Assembly: GCA_001871755.1 (NCBI GenBank) | Contig: MNXL01000234.1 | Location: 1-15,789, forward strand | Length of the DNA: 15,789 nt | Direction of reading: 5' to 3' | Source: Anaerolineae bacterium CG2_30_64_16 | GTDB taxonomy: Bacteria; Chloroflexota; Anaerolineae; CG2-30-64-16 | Shown: positions 1-6,380 of the stretch, piece by piece | Layout of the letters: the number at the start of each line of letters is the position of its first letter | How positions within the stretch are numbered: position 1 is the first letter of the stretch | Notes under the pieces: generated by a model | Told to the model about the DNA's origin: nothing | The model's database searches: none | Seen by the model: only the letters and a program-made list of their open reading frames with translations | Position numbers and translations under genes: made by a program

Positions 1-1
1 C

Positions 2-592
2 CTGGGTGTGACCTTTGAATGGGGCGACGGGAACGGGGACAAGCTGTCGCTGGATGGCGGGCAAGAACAGAGCTTCCAGTTCCGCCATCAGTACGCTCAG
101 CCTGGAAGCTTCCAGGTGGTCGTGACGGCGCACGACGCGCGGAATCGGAGCGCGGTGTGGCGGCAGGAAGTGGTCATCGCGGGGTCTGGCGCCACCTCCC
201 CCGCTTTGCCAAACCTGCGCGGCCGCATCGTCAGCGCGCCGGAGAAGGCGGTCTGCGGCGAGAATCTGGGGGACGCGGTGCAGGTGGAGGTGACCAACGC
301 GGGCCAGGCCGACGCCGGCAAGTTCTCGGTGGGGGTCTACTTCTCTGAGGATCAGCAGGTGACGGCCGCCGATCAACTGCTGCTCGGCGGCCGGGAGTTT
401 GTCGATGGCCTGGCGGCCGGCCAGTCGGTCATGGTGCCGATGACCGGCCGAAACCAGATCCCGACGACCGTCCCTGAAGGCACGCGCGACTACTGGCTGG
501 CCGCCATCGCCGACGACCTGGGCCAGATCAACGAGAGCGATGAGGGGGACAACGCCGGCGCGTGGCGGATCAGCATCGGATGTCTCAAGTAG
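2..592 (+). CDS. PKD/CARDB-domain surface protein, 3' part
   Basis: The reading frame is open to the left edge, so this is the C-terminal part of a larger protein; the GTG at 8 is internal. About 196 residues are visible. The first 55 or so form a PKD-type beta-sandwich: an EWGDGNG turn, then RHQYAQPGSF and VVVTAHDA, which match the usual WGDG...H.Y...G.Y.V.VTA pattern. After a short linker comes a CARDB-like adhesion domain, beginning at PNLRGRI and ending with the typical ADDLGQINESDEGDNA strand-turn. Both domains are known from secreted or surface proteins that bind proteins or polysaccharides. The PKD part resembles the one in the next gene (693-2048), so the two may be paralogues. The signal peptide and any catalytic domain lie outside the window. 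Confidence 0.8.
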   Translation: MGVTFEWGDGNGDKLSLDGGQEQSFQFRHQYAQPGSFQVVVTAHDARNRSAVWRQEVVIAGSGATSPALPNLRGRIVSAPEKAVCGENLGDAVQVEVTNAGQADAGKFSVGVYFSEDQQVTAADQLLLGGREFVDGLAAGQSVMVPMTGRNQIPTTVPEGTRDYWLAAIADDLGQINESDEGDNAGAWRISIGCLK

Positions 593-692
593 GGAGGGGG
601 CGACTTTTCAACGGGTCAGACACCGCACAGAACCGTACTCATCTTCGATGCACTGTGCCGGCGCCATCCCATGAGCTCAAAGGAGGTTCCAA

Positions 693-2048
693 ATGCATTT
701 GCGAAGGATGATGATCGGTTTCCTGTGTTTGCTGACATCGGTGGTTTCCGCCTGTGGTTGGCCCACCGTTACGCCAGTCCCTGCTACACCGTTGGCTACG
801 GTTCCTGCTCCTGCCACGCCATCGAGGGCGCCTACGGTTCCCTCAGCGACCGCGACAGCCAGCGCCACCGCGCCGGCTGCCCCCTTGCCCACAGCGACGG
901 CCACCCCCGCCGCGATCGGCGAATTGGTCAGCGAGCGGGTCGAGGTGTGGTACGCGCCCTGGAACGCGCCGGCGCGGCAGATCGACCCGCCAGAATCCAC
1001 CGCGGTCGGGATGGGGGACGAAGCGTGGACGCAGCGGCGGGGGCGAGCGTTGCTCAAGTTTCCCGACCACTGGCTTCGGCTCTTCGACAACACGCGTTTG
1101 CGCGTCGTCGATGTCACTCCCACTGGACTCAAGGCCGCTCTGGGCCAGGGGGCCGTGCTGCTCGGCGATGTGCCCGGCGTCCAGGCGAGCGTGGTGATCA
1201 CCGCCGGTGAACTGCCGGCGGCCAGGGCAGTCATCACCGTCAGCAACTTCATACCTCCCGCTCCGTTGCTGGTGGGTGGGGCGCGGCCAACACCCTCGTT
1301 AGCGCCTTCCACCTCCGCGCCGCTGACCGGCGCCCTGACGATGGTGGCCTATCTGCCCGCGCAACAAGTGACGTTGGTGCACGTGGCCTACGGTTTCGCC
1401 ACGATTACGCCCCAGGTAGGGGAGAAGATTGGCGCCAGTCGGCTCGTGAGGGCTTCGGAATGGGCGATCATCGGCGCCGACGGCAAGTTCGATCGGGTCA
1501 CGGTGACCCAGGATGGTTGTGAGATCGAAACATGGGCCGACCGGCTCGGGATCAGAGAATTGCTTTACGAGATCGAGGCGGATGCGCAGACGTTAATCGC
1601 GGAACGCACCGGCCGTTCTGTGGCAGCGCCTCAGCTTTTTTCACCGGACAGAGCGGTCTGCTGTCTGCCACCCCAAGTGAACCTGACCGCGCCCTGGACT
1701 GACGGCCTGACCGTCAGCCTGCGCGGCCGGGCCGCTCCGGGTTGCGTCGGCGGATACATCAGCCAGATCGTGGTCAACTGGGGGGATGGCGCTTCGCAGA
1801 ACACCGATAGCGTTCCGACCTTCACAGCGCGTCATGCATATCCGGCGGGTGGGGTCTACATAATAACGGTGACCGCGCACGATACGCAGGCGCGGATTGG
1901 CCAGGCGCAGGTAACCGTCACCCTCATGGCCGCGCCCACACCGCTGCCGACACCTACCTACGAGGACGGCGGGTTCGTGACCAGTACACCTACGCCGCCC
2001 ACGCCGACGCTGACGCCCACGCCAACGCGTACTCCCGACGCGATGTAG
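693..2048 (+). CDS. Lipoprotein with FecR-like and PKD domains
   Basis: This 451-residue protein is predicted to be exported and lipid-anchored. The N-terminus MHLRRMM plus a hydrophobic stretch ends in the lipobox VSAC with Cys21. The start is fixed by AGGAGG at 681-686, six bases before the ATG. Residues about 22-75 are a Pro/Thr/Ala-rich linker. Residues about 80-190 have the look of a FecR-type beta domain (RGRALLKFPDHWLRLFDN, then short beta repeats), followed by an unassigned segment. Residues about 330-411 form a PKD domain with WGDG at 363-366 and ARHAYPAGGVY. The last 40 residues are a TPTP-type linker that may cross the cell wall or be glycosylated. The gene lies 93 bases before the CHAT gene. 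No enzymatic motif is visible; a surface binding or sensing role is inference. Confidence 0.75.
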   Translation: MHLRRMMIGFLCLLTSVVSACGWPTVTPVPATPLATVPAPATPSRAPTVPSATATASATAPAAPLPTATATPAAIGELVSERVEVWYAPWNAPARQIDPPESTAVGMGDEAWTQRRGRALLKFPDHWLRLFDNTRLRVVDVTPTGLKAALGQGAVLLGDVPGVQASVVITAGELPAARAVITVSNFIPPAPLLVGGARPTPSLAPSTSAPLTGALTMVAYLPAQQVTLVHVAYGFATITPQVGEKIGASRLVRASEWAIIGADGKFDRVTVTQDGCEIETWADRLGIRELLYEIEADAQTLIAERTGRSVAAPQLFSPDRAVCCLPPQVNLTAPWTDGLTVSLRGRAAPGCVGGYISQIVVNWGDGASQNTDSVPTFTARHAYPAGGVYIITVTAHDTQARIGQAQVTVTLMAAPTPLPTPTYEDGGFVTSTPTPPTPTLTPTPTRTPDAM

Positions 2049-2082
2049 GTGTTGTGCCTGCCCTGTGGTGGGCGACCACTGA

Positions 2083-2113
2083 GGAGCCTTCCTGAGGCTG
2101 TCGAAGGAATCGC
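2083..2113. repeat. Small palindromic intergenic repeat
   Basis: This sits between the lipoprotein and CHAT genes. AGCCT (2085-2089) pairs with AGGCT (2095-2099), and CCTTC (2088-2092) can pair with GAAGG (2103-2107). The core GAGGCTGTCGAAGG resembles a dispersed palindrome seen between genes in many environmental bacteria; that link is from memory, not a search. Confidence 0.4.
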
Positions 2114-2141
2114 CCCTGCGATCAGATTGGGATGTAAGGAC

Positions 2142-3350
2142 ATGCCGAAGACCACGTATTACCAAAACTTCGACCTCCTGGTGAGCGCGGGCAGGGCAGA
2201 CGACTACGCGCTGCGCGTGCTGGATAGCCCGGCCCACGAGTCGGCGCAACCCTCGGCTGCATCTGCGGAGATTCAAACCAGCGTCGCCAATGGCCTCTCT
2301 GCGCTGCGAAGTCTGACGCTGGACCGCGCGGGGTTGCGCGCTTTGGGCGCTGCCCTGATGACGTGGCTGTTCCCCGCGCCGATCATGGAGCTCTACCGGG
2401 CCAGCCTGGCGCGGCTCGGCCTGGACGAGGGCCTGCGGGTGCGCCTGCGGATCGAGCCGCCTGAGTTGCATGAGCTGCCGTGGGAGTGCTGCTACGATGC
2501 CGAGACTGGCGGCTTCATCGCCCTGGACCCGCGCACGCCGCTGGTGCGTTACCTGGCCGGCCCCTTTGAGCGCCAGAGGCTGCCCGGTACGGCCTTGAGC
2601 GTGCTGGTCGCCATCGCATCCCCGCGCGGCTACCCCAAACTAGAGGCCGGACCCGAATATGCCCGGATCGAGGACGCGCTGGACGCGTTGGGCGGGCGGG
2701 TGGACGTCGGCCGGGTGGCCGCGACCGTGGATGCCTTGCAGGATGCGCTCCGGCACGGCCCGCGCGCCCTGCATTTCGTCGGGCACGGCGGCTTCGACCC
2801 GGTCCTGGGTGGGGTGCTCGTGCTCGAAGATCCGCAGGGCGAGGCGGTAGCGGTGGACGCGGAAGTCGTCGCGGCGCTGCTGCGCGGGAGCAGCCTGCGG
2901 CTGGCCGTGCTCAACGCGTGCGAGAGCGCCCGCACCGATCCGAGGGATACCTTTGCGGGCATCGCGCCCCGGCTGGTGCAGGCCGGGCTGCCCGCGGTCG
3001 TCGCCATGCAGACCGCTCTGTCCGACGACGCGGCGCTGCACTTCACGCGGGCGTTCTACGCCGCGATAGCAGATGGCTGGCCGGTGGATGCGGCCGTGAC
3101 CGCCGGAAGGCAGGCGATCTTCGCGCACGCGGCCGAACGGCCCGACTGGACCGTGCCGGTGCTCTACCTCAGCGCGCCCGATGGGGTCTTGTGGGAGCCG
3201 GAGCTGGCCCTGACCGGCCAGGCCGCGCCACCCCTGCAGGCGCCACCAGGTGGCCCCAGCTTCCAGTTCAACTTCCAGGGTCCGGTCACGATCACCACGG
3301 GTGTGATGGGCGGCGAGCAGCGCACGACCACCGTTATGGACTTCAACTAA
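2142..3350 (+). CDS. CHAT-domain cysteine protease
   Basis: The 402-residue protein contains a CHAT domain, the caspase-like peptidase fold related to separase. The probable catalytic dyad is His215 in LHFVGHGGFD and Cys260 in LAVLNACESA. The preceding ELPWECCYD block and the following LVQAGLPAVVAMQ and FYAAIADGWPVDAAV blocks are also typical. I chose the ATG at 2142; the frame stays open to a GTG at 2049 directly after the previous stop, but the extra 31 residues look like translated spacer. The N-terminal 120 residues have no recognised partner domain. The C-terminal 45 residues leave the CHAT fold: a Pro/Gly linker, then a Gly/Thr/Gln-rich beta-prone tail (FNFQGPVTITTGVMGGEQ). Bacterial CHAT proteases act in programmed cell death and phage defence (for example Craspase and gasdermin activation); the substrate here is unknown. 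Confidence 0.88.
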   Translation: MPKTTYYQNFDLLVSAGRADDYALRVLDSPAHESAQPSAASAEIQTSVANGLSALRSLTLDRAGLRALGAALMTWLFPAPIMELYRASLARLGLDEGLRVRLRIEPPELHELPWECCYDAETGGFIALDPRTPLVRYLAGPFERQRLPGTALSVLVAIASPRGYPKLEAGPEYARIEDALDALGGRVDVGRVAATVDALQDALRHGPRALHFVGHGGFDPVLGGVLVLEDPQGEAVAVDAEVVAALLRGSSLRLAVLNACESARTDPRDTFAGIAPRLVQAGLPAVVAMQTALSDDAALHFTRAFYAAIADGWPVDAAVTAGRQAIFAHAAERPDWTVPVLYLSAPDGVLWEPELALTGQAAPPLQAPPGGPSFQFNFQGPVTITTGVMGGEQRTTTVMDFN

Positions 3351-3367
3351 ATGAACCGGATACACCT

Positions 3368-3433
3368 CGTCACACCCGCGAAAGCGGGTGTCCGGTTGTC
3401 ACAGCCTGGATTCCCGCTTTCGCGGGAATGACG
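3368..3433. repeat. REP-like paired hairpin repeat
   Basis: Two perfect hairpins sit side by side. ACACCCGC (3372-3379) pairs with GCGGGTGT (3384-3391) around a GAAA loop. TTCCCGC (3411-3417) pairs with GCGGGAA (3422-3428) around TTTC. The outer ends CGTCA (3368-3372) and TGACG (3429-3433) are also inverted. It lies 17 bases after the CHAT stop and could slow transcription or protect mRNA ends. The core is related to that of the element at 6168-6289. Confidence 0.7.
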
Positions 3434-3440
3434 GATAATC

Positions 3441-3551
3441 TCCCTCGCTCGGGCCGGTCTCCTGACCGTGCCCGCTCCGGCGGCCCGATTTGGCTGCCCC
3501 GGCGAGGCTTCCGGTGGCTCGGTCAGGAGACCGGCCACAGCTAGCGAGAGA
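3441..3551. repeat. Long inverted repeat (16-bp perfect arms)
   Basis: GCCGGTCTCCTGACCG (3453-3468) is exactly inverted at 3520-3535. A second pair further out, CTCGCT (3444-3449) with AGCGAG (3543-3548), extends the stem. The roughly 50-base middle is GC-rich with no open frame of note. The structure fits a small non-autonomous palindromic element or a strong transcript hairpin. No transposase is nearby. Confidence 0.65.
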
Positions 3552-3640
3552 AGTTAGTGGCATCAAGTCTGCGACTAAGCCACCATCCTTCGGGCGCGGT
3601 TGGGACGTTGAACGTTGAAACGTTTCCGACCGCTTCTTCC

Positions 3641-3669
3641 TTTACAAGCCTTAACCCGTGTGCTACAAT
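3641..3669 (+). promoter_or_regulatory. Sigma70-type promoter
   Basis: TTTACA at 3641-3646 and TACAAT at 3664-3669 are separated by 17 bases, close to the housekeeping consensus. Transcription would start near 3676 and run into the small membrane gene at 3724, possibly on into aconitase X. Confidence 0.6.
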
Positions 3670-3723
3670 CGCTGTGAAGAGGGTAAGCTAGTTTCAACGG
3701 TGCATCATACTCAGGAGTCGAAC

Positions 3724-3912
3724 ATGTCACGACGAGGCACATCTCTGGCGATCACGGCTGCGGTCCTGATCGCGTTTTGGCTGATCTAGTCCAGGCTACG
3801 CATCATCGTCTGGGTGCAGGCGACTTTCTGGCAAATCCTGCTCTTATTCGCGGTGTTGGCGTTCGTGCTGTTTCTGGGGATCGACCATCTGCTGCATCGG
3901 ACGCGGGATTAG
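3724..3912 (+). pseudogene. Small two-helix membrane protein with amber stop
   Basis: AGGAG (3713-3717) lies six bases before the ATG, and a good promoter lies upstream. The frame runs 21 codons (MSRRGTSLAITAAVLIAFWLI), hits TAG at 3787-3789, and continues in the same frame for 40 more sense codons to a second TAG at 3910-3912. Both halves are hydrophobic: the second has WQILLLFAVLAFVLFLG followed by a basic end (HLLHRTR). Read through, it is a 62-residue protein with two membrane helices and positive ends. The simplest view is a nonsense mutation in a small membrane protein gene; readthrough or a sequencing error remain possible. I do not recognise the family. The final TAG is formed by the first heptamer of the following repeat. 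Confidence 0.55.
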
Positions 3913-3981
3913 GGATTAGGGATTGGGGATTAGGGATTAGGGATTAGGGATTAGGGATTAGGGATTGGGGATTGGGGATTG
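3905..3981. repeat. Eleven GGGATTA/GGGATTG heptamers
   Basis: Eleven uninterrupted 7-base units: seven are GGGATTA and four are GGGATTG (units 3, 9, 10 and 11). The G runs could form a G-quadruplex on the + strand. The tract starts inside the last codons of the small membrane gene and ends exactly where the aconitase X ribosome binding site begins. Copy number probably varies by slippage. Confidence 0.9.
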
Positions 3982-3992
3982 GAGATGGGGAA

Positions 3993-5369
3993 GTGGGTGA
4001 ATTGCGTCTGACGCGCGAAGAGCAGGGGATGCTGGACGGCGCGCAGGGGCCGGGGGTGCAGCGCGCGATGCAGATCGTGGCCACGCTGGGCCGGATCTAC
4101 GGCGCGGCCGACCTGGCGCCCATCTCCCACGCGCAGATCGCCGGCGTCTCTTACAAGAACCTGGGTGATGCTGGAGTCCAGTTCCTGAGCGAGTGGGCCG
4201 ATGAAGGGGCCAGGGTGCGCGTGCCTGCCACCCTCAACCCAATGGGGATGGAACGCGGGCGCTGGCAGAGCTGGGGCATCGCACCCGAATTCGCGAACCC
4301 GCAGCTCAGCGCGATCGCCGCGTTCGTGAAGATGGGCGTGACGCCGACCATGAGCTGCACGCCCTACCTGTTTCCCGAGTACAGGCCGCGGTGTGGGGAC
4401 GTGCTGGCCTGGGCCGAATCGAGCGCAGTGGTCTACGCCAACTCGGTCATCGGCGCGCGCACCAACCGGGAGGGCGGGCCGAGCGCGCTGGCCGCGGCCA
4501 TCGTCGGCCGGACCGCGCGCTACGGCTATCACCTGGACGAGAATCGCCGCGCCAGCCACATCGTCGAGGTGCGCTGCCCGGTGCGCTCCGTGGCCGATTT
4601 CGGCGCGCTGAGCTACCTGGTGGGCAAGGCCGTGGGGAACGGCGTGCTGTGGTTTGCGGATTTGGCGCGGTGGTTACCTAACCCCCCCAACCCCCCTTCC
4701 CTGCGAGGGAAGGGGGGAGCAGACTCCCCTCCCCTCGCAGGGGAGGGGCTGGGGGAGAGGTCCGACCGCCTCAAGACCCTCGGCGCCGGGCTGGCCGCCT
4801 ACGGCGCGGTGGCCCTCTATCACATCGCCGGCTACACGCCCGAAGCGCGCGACCGGGGCGAGGCGCTGATCCGGCCGGACGCGCAACGCCTGGTGATCGA
4901 AAGTCTGGACGAAGCTTACCGCGTCATGGACGCGGACCCCGACCTGCGCCGGATCGACCTGGTCACGATCGGTTGTCCGCATGCCAGCCTGACCGAGATC
5001 GCGCAAGTGGCCGACTACTTGCGAGACAGAATTCTGCCCCAGGGCACGCGGCTGGCCACGCGGTTGTGGGTCACCACAGGGGAGATCACCCGCCAGGCCG
5101 CGGCCGAGTTGGGCTATGTCCAGATCATTGAGGCGGCCGGCGGCGAGGTTGTGGCCGACACGTGCGCGGTCGTCGCGCCGATGCGGATGCTCAACGTCCG
5201 CACCATGGCGACTAACGCCGGCAAGATGGCGTGCTACGCGCCGATGCACAGCGGGGTCAGGATGCGGTTCGGGGATTTGGAGGCGTGTTTGGACGCCGCG
5301 GTGACGGGGGAGTGGGGGGCTTGCAAAGGCTCAAAAAGCCACAATGAGAAGCATAGTGCCATCTGTTGA
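3993..5369 (+). CDS. Aconitase X large subunit (AcnX/DUF521)
   Basis: This is a member of the aconitase X family, Fe-S dehydratases that include bacterial cis-3-hydroxy-L-proline dehydratase and archaeal phosphomevalonate dehydratase. Family blocks seen: HAQIAGVSYKNLGDAG near the start, TMSCTPYLFPEYRPRCGD (Cys122), WAESSAVVYANSVIGARTNR, GYHLDENR, TIGCPHASL (Cys328) and VADTCAVVAPM (Cys391). The three Cys are cluster-ligand candidates. I chose GTG 3993 because GGAG (3981-3984) is well spaced; TTG 3972 lies in the repeat tract. Length is 458 residues, of which about 29 (near 228-257, PNPPNPPSLRGKGG...) come from an in-frame palindromic insertion. The last 16 residues after GEWG look like run-on sequence. 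The small swivel subunit (DUF126) is not in the window, so it is encoded elsewhere or lost. Substrate is undecided. Confidence 0.85.
   Translation: MGELRLTREEQGMLDGAQGPGVQRAMQIVATLGRIYGAADLAPISHAQIAGVSYKNLGDAGVQFLSEWADEGARVRVPATLNPMGMERGRWQSWGIAPEFANPQLSAIAAFVKMGVTPTMSCTPYLFPEYRPRCGDVLAWAESSAVVYANSVIGARTNREGGPSALAAAIVGRTARYGYHLDENRRASHIVEVRCPVRSVADFGALSYLVGKAVGNGVLWFADLARWLPNPPNPPSLRGKGGADSPPLAGEGLGERSDRLKTLGAGLAAYGAVALYHIAGYTPEARDRGEALIRPDAQRLVIESLDEAYRVMDADPDLRRIDLVTIGCPHASLTEIAQVADYLRDRILPQGTRLATRLWVTTGEITRQAAAELGYVQIIEAAGGEVVADTCAVVAPMRMLNVRTMATNAGKMACYAPMHSGVRMRFGDLEACLDAAVTGEWGACKGSKSHNEKHSAIC
4677..4763. repeat. Palindromic element inserted in-frame in acnX
   Basis: Two perfect GC-rich hairpins: CCCCCCTTCCCT (4691-4702) with its complement at 4706-4717 around GCG, and CCCCTCCCCT (4726-4735) with its complement at 4739-4748 around CGC. 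It interrupts an otherwise well-conserved protein between LWFADLARW and DRLKTLGAGL, and has no stop in the acnX frame. Outer limits are approximate. It resembles G/C-rich repeats common between genes in Chloroflexota and cyanobacteria (from memory). Confidence 0.75.
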
Positions 5370-5385
5370 GAGGAGAGATCACACC

Positions 5386-5610
5386 ATGACCGAACGCATC
5401 GAAATCAATCCCGAGGTCATGCTGGGTAAACCGGTCATCCGGGGCACTCGCATTCCGGTCGAACTCATCGTGCGCAAGTTCAGCGAGGGGGCAAGCAAGG
5501 AAGACTTGCTGGACGCCTACCCGCGTTTGACGCTGGCAGATATTCACGCCGCGCTGGCCTATGCCGCCGCCGCGTTGGCCCACGAGACCATCATGTTAGA
5601 GCCTGCCTGA
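5386..5610 (+). CDS. DUF433 antitoxin-like protein
   Basis: This 74-residue protein shows the DUF433 signature: INPEVMLGKPVIRGTRIPVELIV, then F.EG.S.EDLL..YP.LTLADIHAAL.YA. These small winged-helix-like proteins typically precede PIN-like DUF5615 proteins and are regarded as antitoxins that bind the promoter and the toxin. The start is ATG 5386 with AGGAGAG at 5371-5377, eight bases upstream; an in-frame ATG at 5344 lies inside the end of acnX and has no such site. The gene begins 16 bases after the acnX stop and shares one base with the toxin gene (TGATG), so the two are translationally coupled. Confidence 0.88.
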   Translation: MTERIEINPEVMLGKPVIRGTRIPVELIVRKFSEGASKEDLLDAYPRLTLADIHAALAYAAAALAHETIMLEPA

Positions 5611-5993
5611 TGGATGAGCCATCGCTACGTTTTCTGGCGGACGAGAGTTGCGATTTCGCTGTGGTGCGGGCCCTGCGGGCAGCAGGATGCGACGTCTTTG
5701 CCGTCAGTGAGGTGATGCAACGCTCTGTTGACCGCGAACTTATCGAACGGGCGGCGCACGAACGGCGCATCCTGCTCACCGAAGACAAAGACTTTGGCTG
5801 GCTTGTATATGTCAGCCATGCCGACTCTACGGGCGTCATTCTCATCCGCTATCCGGGCAACGCGCGCGCACACCTGGTGCAAGCGATGATACAATTGGTG
5901 CAAAAACACAGCCACGCTCTGATGGGCAGCTTTGTTGTGGTGCAGCCCGGTCATATTCGGATCAGTTCTCGCCCTAATTCTCGAGAACAATGA
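5610..5993 (+). CDS. DUF5615 PIN-like toxin
   Basis: A 127-residue protein of the DUF5615/PIN-like family, the usual partner of DUF433. It shows the N-terminal acidic motif FLADESCDFAVVRALRAAG (Asp11, Glu12), the middle motif ILLTEDKDFG (Glu58, Asp59, Asp61) and the strand GVILIRYPG. These acidic residues would hold metal in a PIN nuclease fold, so an RNase toxin is likely; its target is unknown. The ATG overlaps the DUF433 stop. The last ten residues (SRPNSREQ end) look extra relative to the core. The stop at 5991-5993 overlaps the ribosome binding site of the aconitase X remnant that follows. Confidence 0.87.
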   Translation: MDEPSLRFLADESCDFAVVRALRAAGCDVFAVSEVMQRSVDRELIERAAHERRILLTEDKDFGWLVYVSHADSTGVILIRYPGNARAHLVQAMIQLVQKHSHALMGSFVVVQPGHIRISSRPNSREQ

Positions 5994-6004
5994 AGGAGGC
6001 GTTC

Positions 6005-6145
6005 ATGACCGACACCTGTGCGGTCGGCGCGCCGATGCACAGTGGGGTCAGGATGCGGTTTGGGGATTTGGAGGCGTGTTGGGACGCCGCGGTGACGGGG
6101 GAGTGGCAGATGGCGAATAGCGAATGGCGCCGGAAGGCGAGATGA
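6005..6145 (+). pseudogene. Aconitase X 3'-end remnant 1 (internal deletion)
   Basis: This is a 46-codon frame with a strong ribosome site (AAGGAGG, 5993-5999). Its first 34 residues, TDTCAV then APMHSGVRMRFGDLEACWDA..., match the C-terminus of the aconitase X gene at 3993-5369. Compared with the full gene it lacks 63 bases: the sequence jumps from the first GCGCCGATGC (5175-5184 in acnX) to the second (5238-5247), keeping frame. After GEWQ the homology ends and about 12 unrelated codons follow. It cannot be a working enzyme. Whether the short peptide is translated is unknown; the ribosome site may have belonged to a third gene of the DUF433/DUF5615 operon. Confidence 0.75.
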
Positions 6146-6168
6146 CGCTCGATGCCATTGTCAAACCG
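6127..6168 (+). pseudogene. 3' remnant of a homologue of the gene at 7437
   Basis: Read in frame with GAT at 6151, this stretch gives PEGEMTLDAIVKP, close to the C-terminus AEREVQSDAIVTLAR of the 7437-7805 gene. If the element at 6168-6289 and one target copy are removed, the frame continues to AR and a TAG at the same place as in the intact gene. The rest of the gene is missing. The promoter elements downstream are also shared with the intact copy. Confidence 0.5.
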
Positions 6169-6298
6169 TAACTGCTCAGCCGTCATGCCCGAATGCTTCT
6201 ATCGGGCATCCAGGTTCCCGCTGGCAACGCCGCTGGATTCCCGCTAAGGGCTTGCGGGAATGACATCGCCACGCAGGCTGAGTAGTAACGTCAAACCG
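6160..6298. mobile_element. MITE-like element with target-site duplication
   Basis: GTCAAACCG occurs at 6160-6168 and again at 6290-6298, a target duplication of 8 or 9 bases. Between them lies about 121-122 bases with inverted ends: GTAACTGCTCAGCC (6168-6181) against GGCTGAGTAGTAAC (6276-6289), 12 of 14 matching. The inside holds nested hairpins (GTCAT...ATGAC; CATCCAG...CTGGATT; TCCCGC...GCGGGA) related to the repeat at 3368-3433. It has no coding capacity, so it would depend on a transposase from elsewhere. It has landed between the -35 and -10 boxes of a promoter. Confidence 0.75.
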
Positions 6299-6316
6299 GC
6301 GAGATAGCGGTACAAT
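6288..6316 (+). promoter_or_regulatory. Promoter remodelled by MITE insertion
   Basis: TACAAT (6311-6316) is the -10 box. The original -35 was TTGTCA at 6158-6163, which would stand exactly 17 bases away if the element were removed. After insertion the hexamer in the -35 place is ACGTCA (6288-6293), of which GTCA comes from the duplicated target. The promoter is probably weakened, not abolished. It faces the BrnT-like gene at 6381. Confidence 0.5.
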
Positions 6317-6380
6317 TGCAGCATGAAGATCGCGTGAACCACACTGCACGACATAACGTCCGCTCAGAGGTAATGGAAGA

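Noticed and set aside
677..1312. 211-codon minus-strand frame opposite the lipoprotein
   Set aside because: Its Ala/Val/Gly repeats are the reverse reading of the Pro/Thr linker; no ribosome site.
1641..2471. 276-codon minus-strand frame across the lipoprotein and CHAT genes
   Set aside because: It is a shadow of two recognisable + strand genes, with Arg/Gln-rich composition and no domain.
3905..3981. CRISPR-like or true telomere repeat
   Set aside because: The units are 7 bases with no spacers, internal to a chromosome region; it is a simple tandem repeat.
6323..6337. ATG-AAG-ATC-GCG-TGA mini frame after the promoter
   Set aside because: Four codons with no ribosome site; at most the start of a lost gene.
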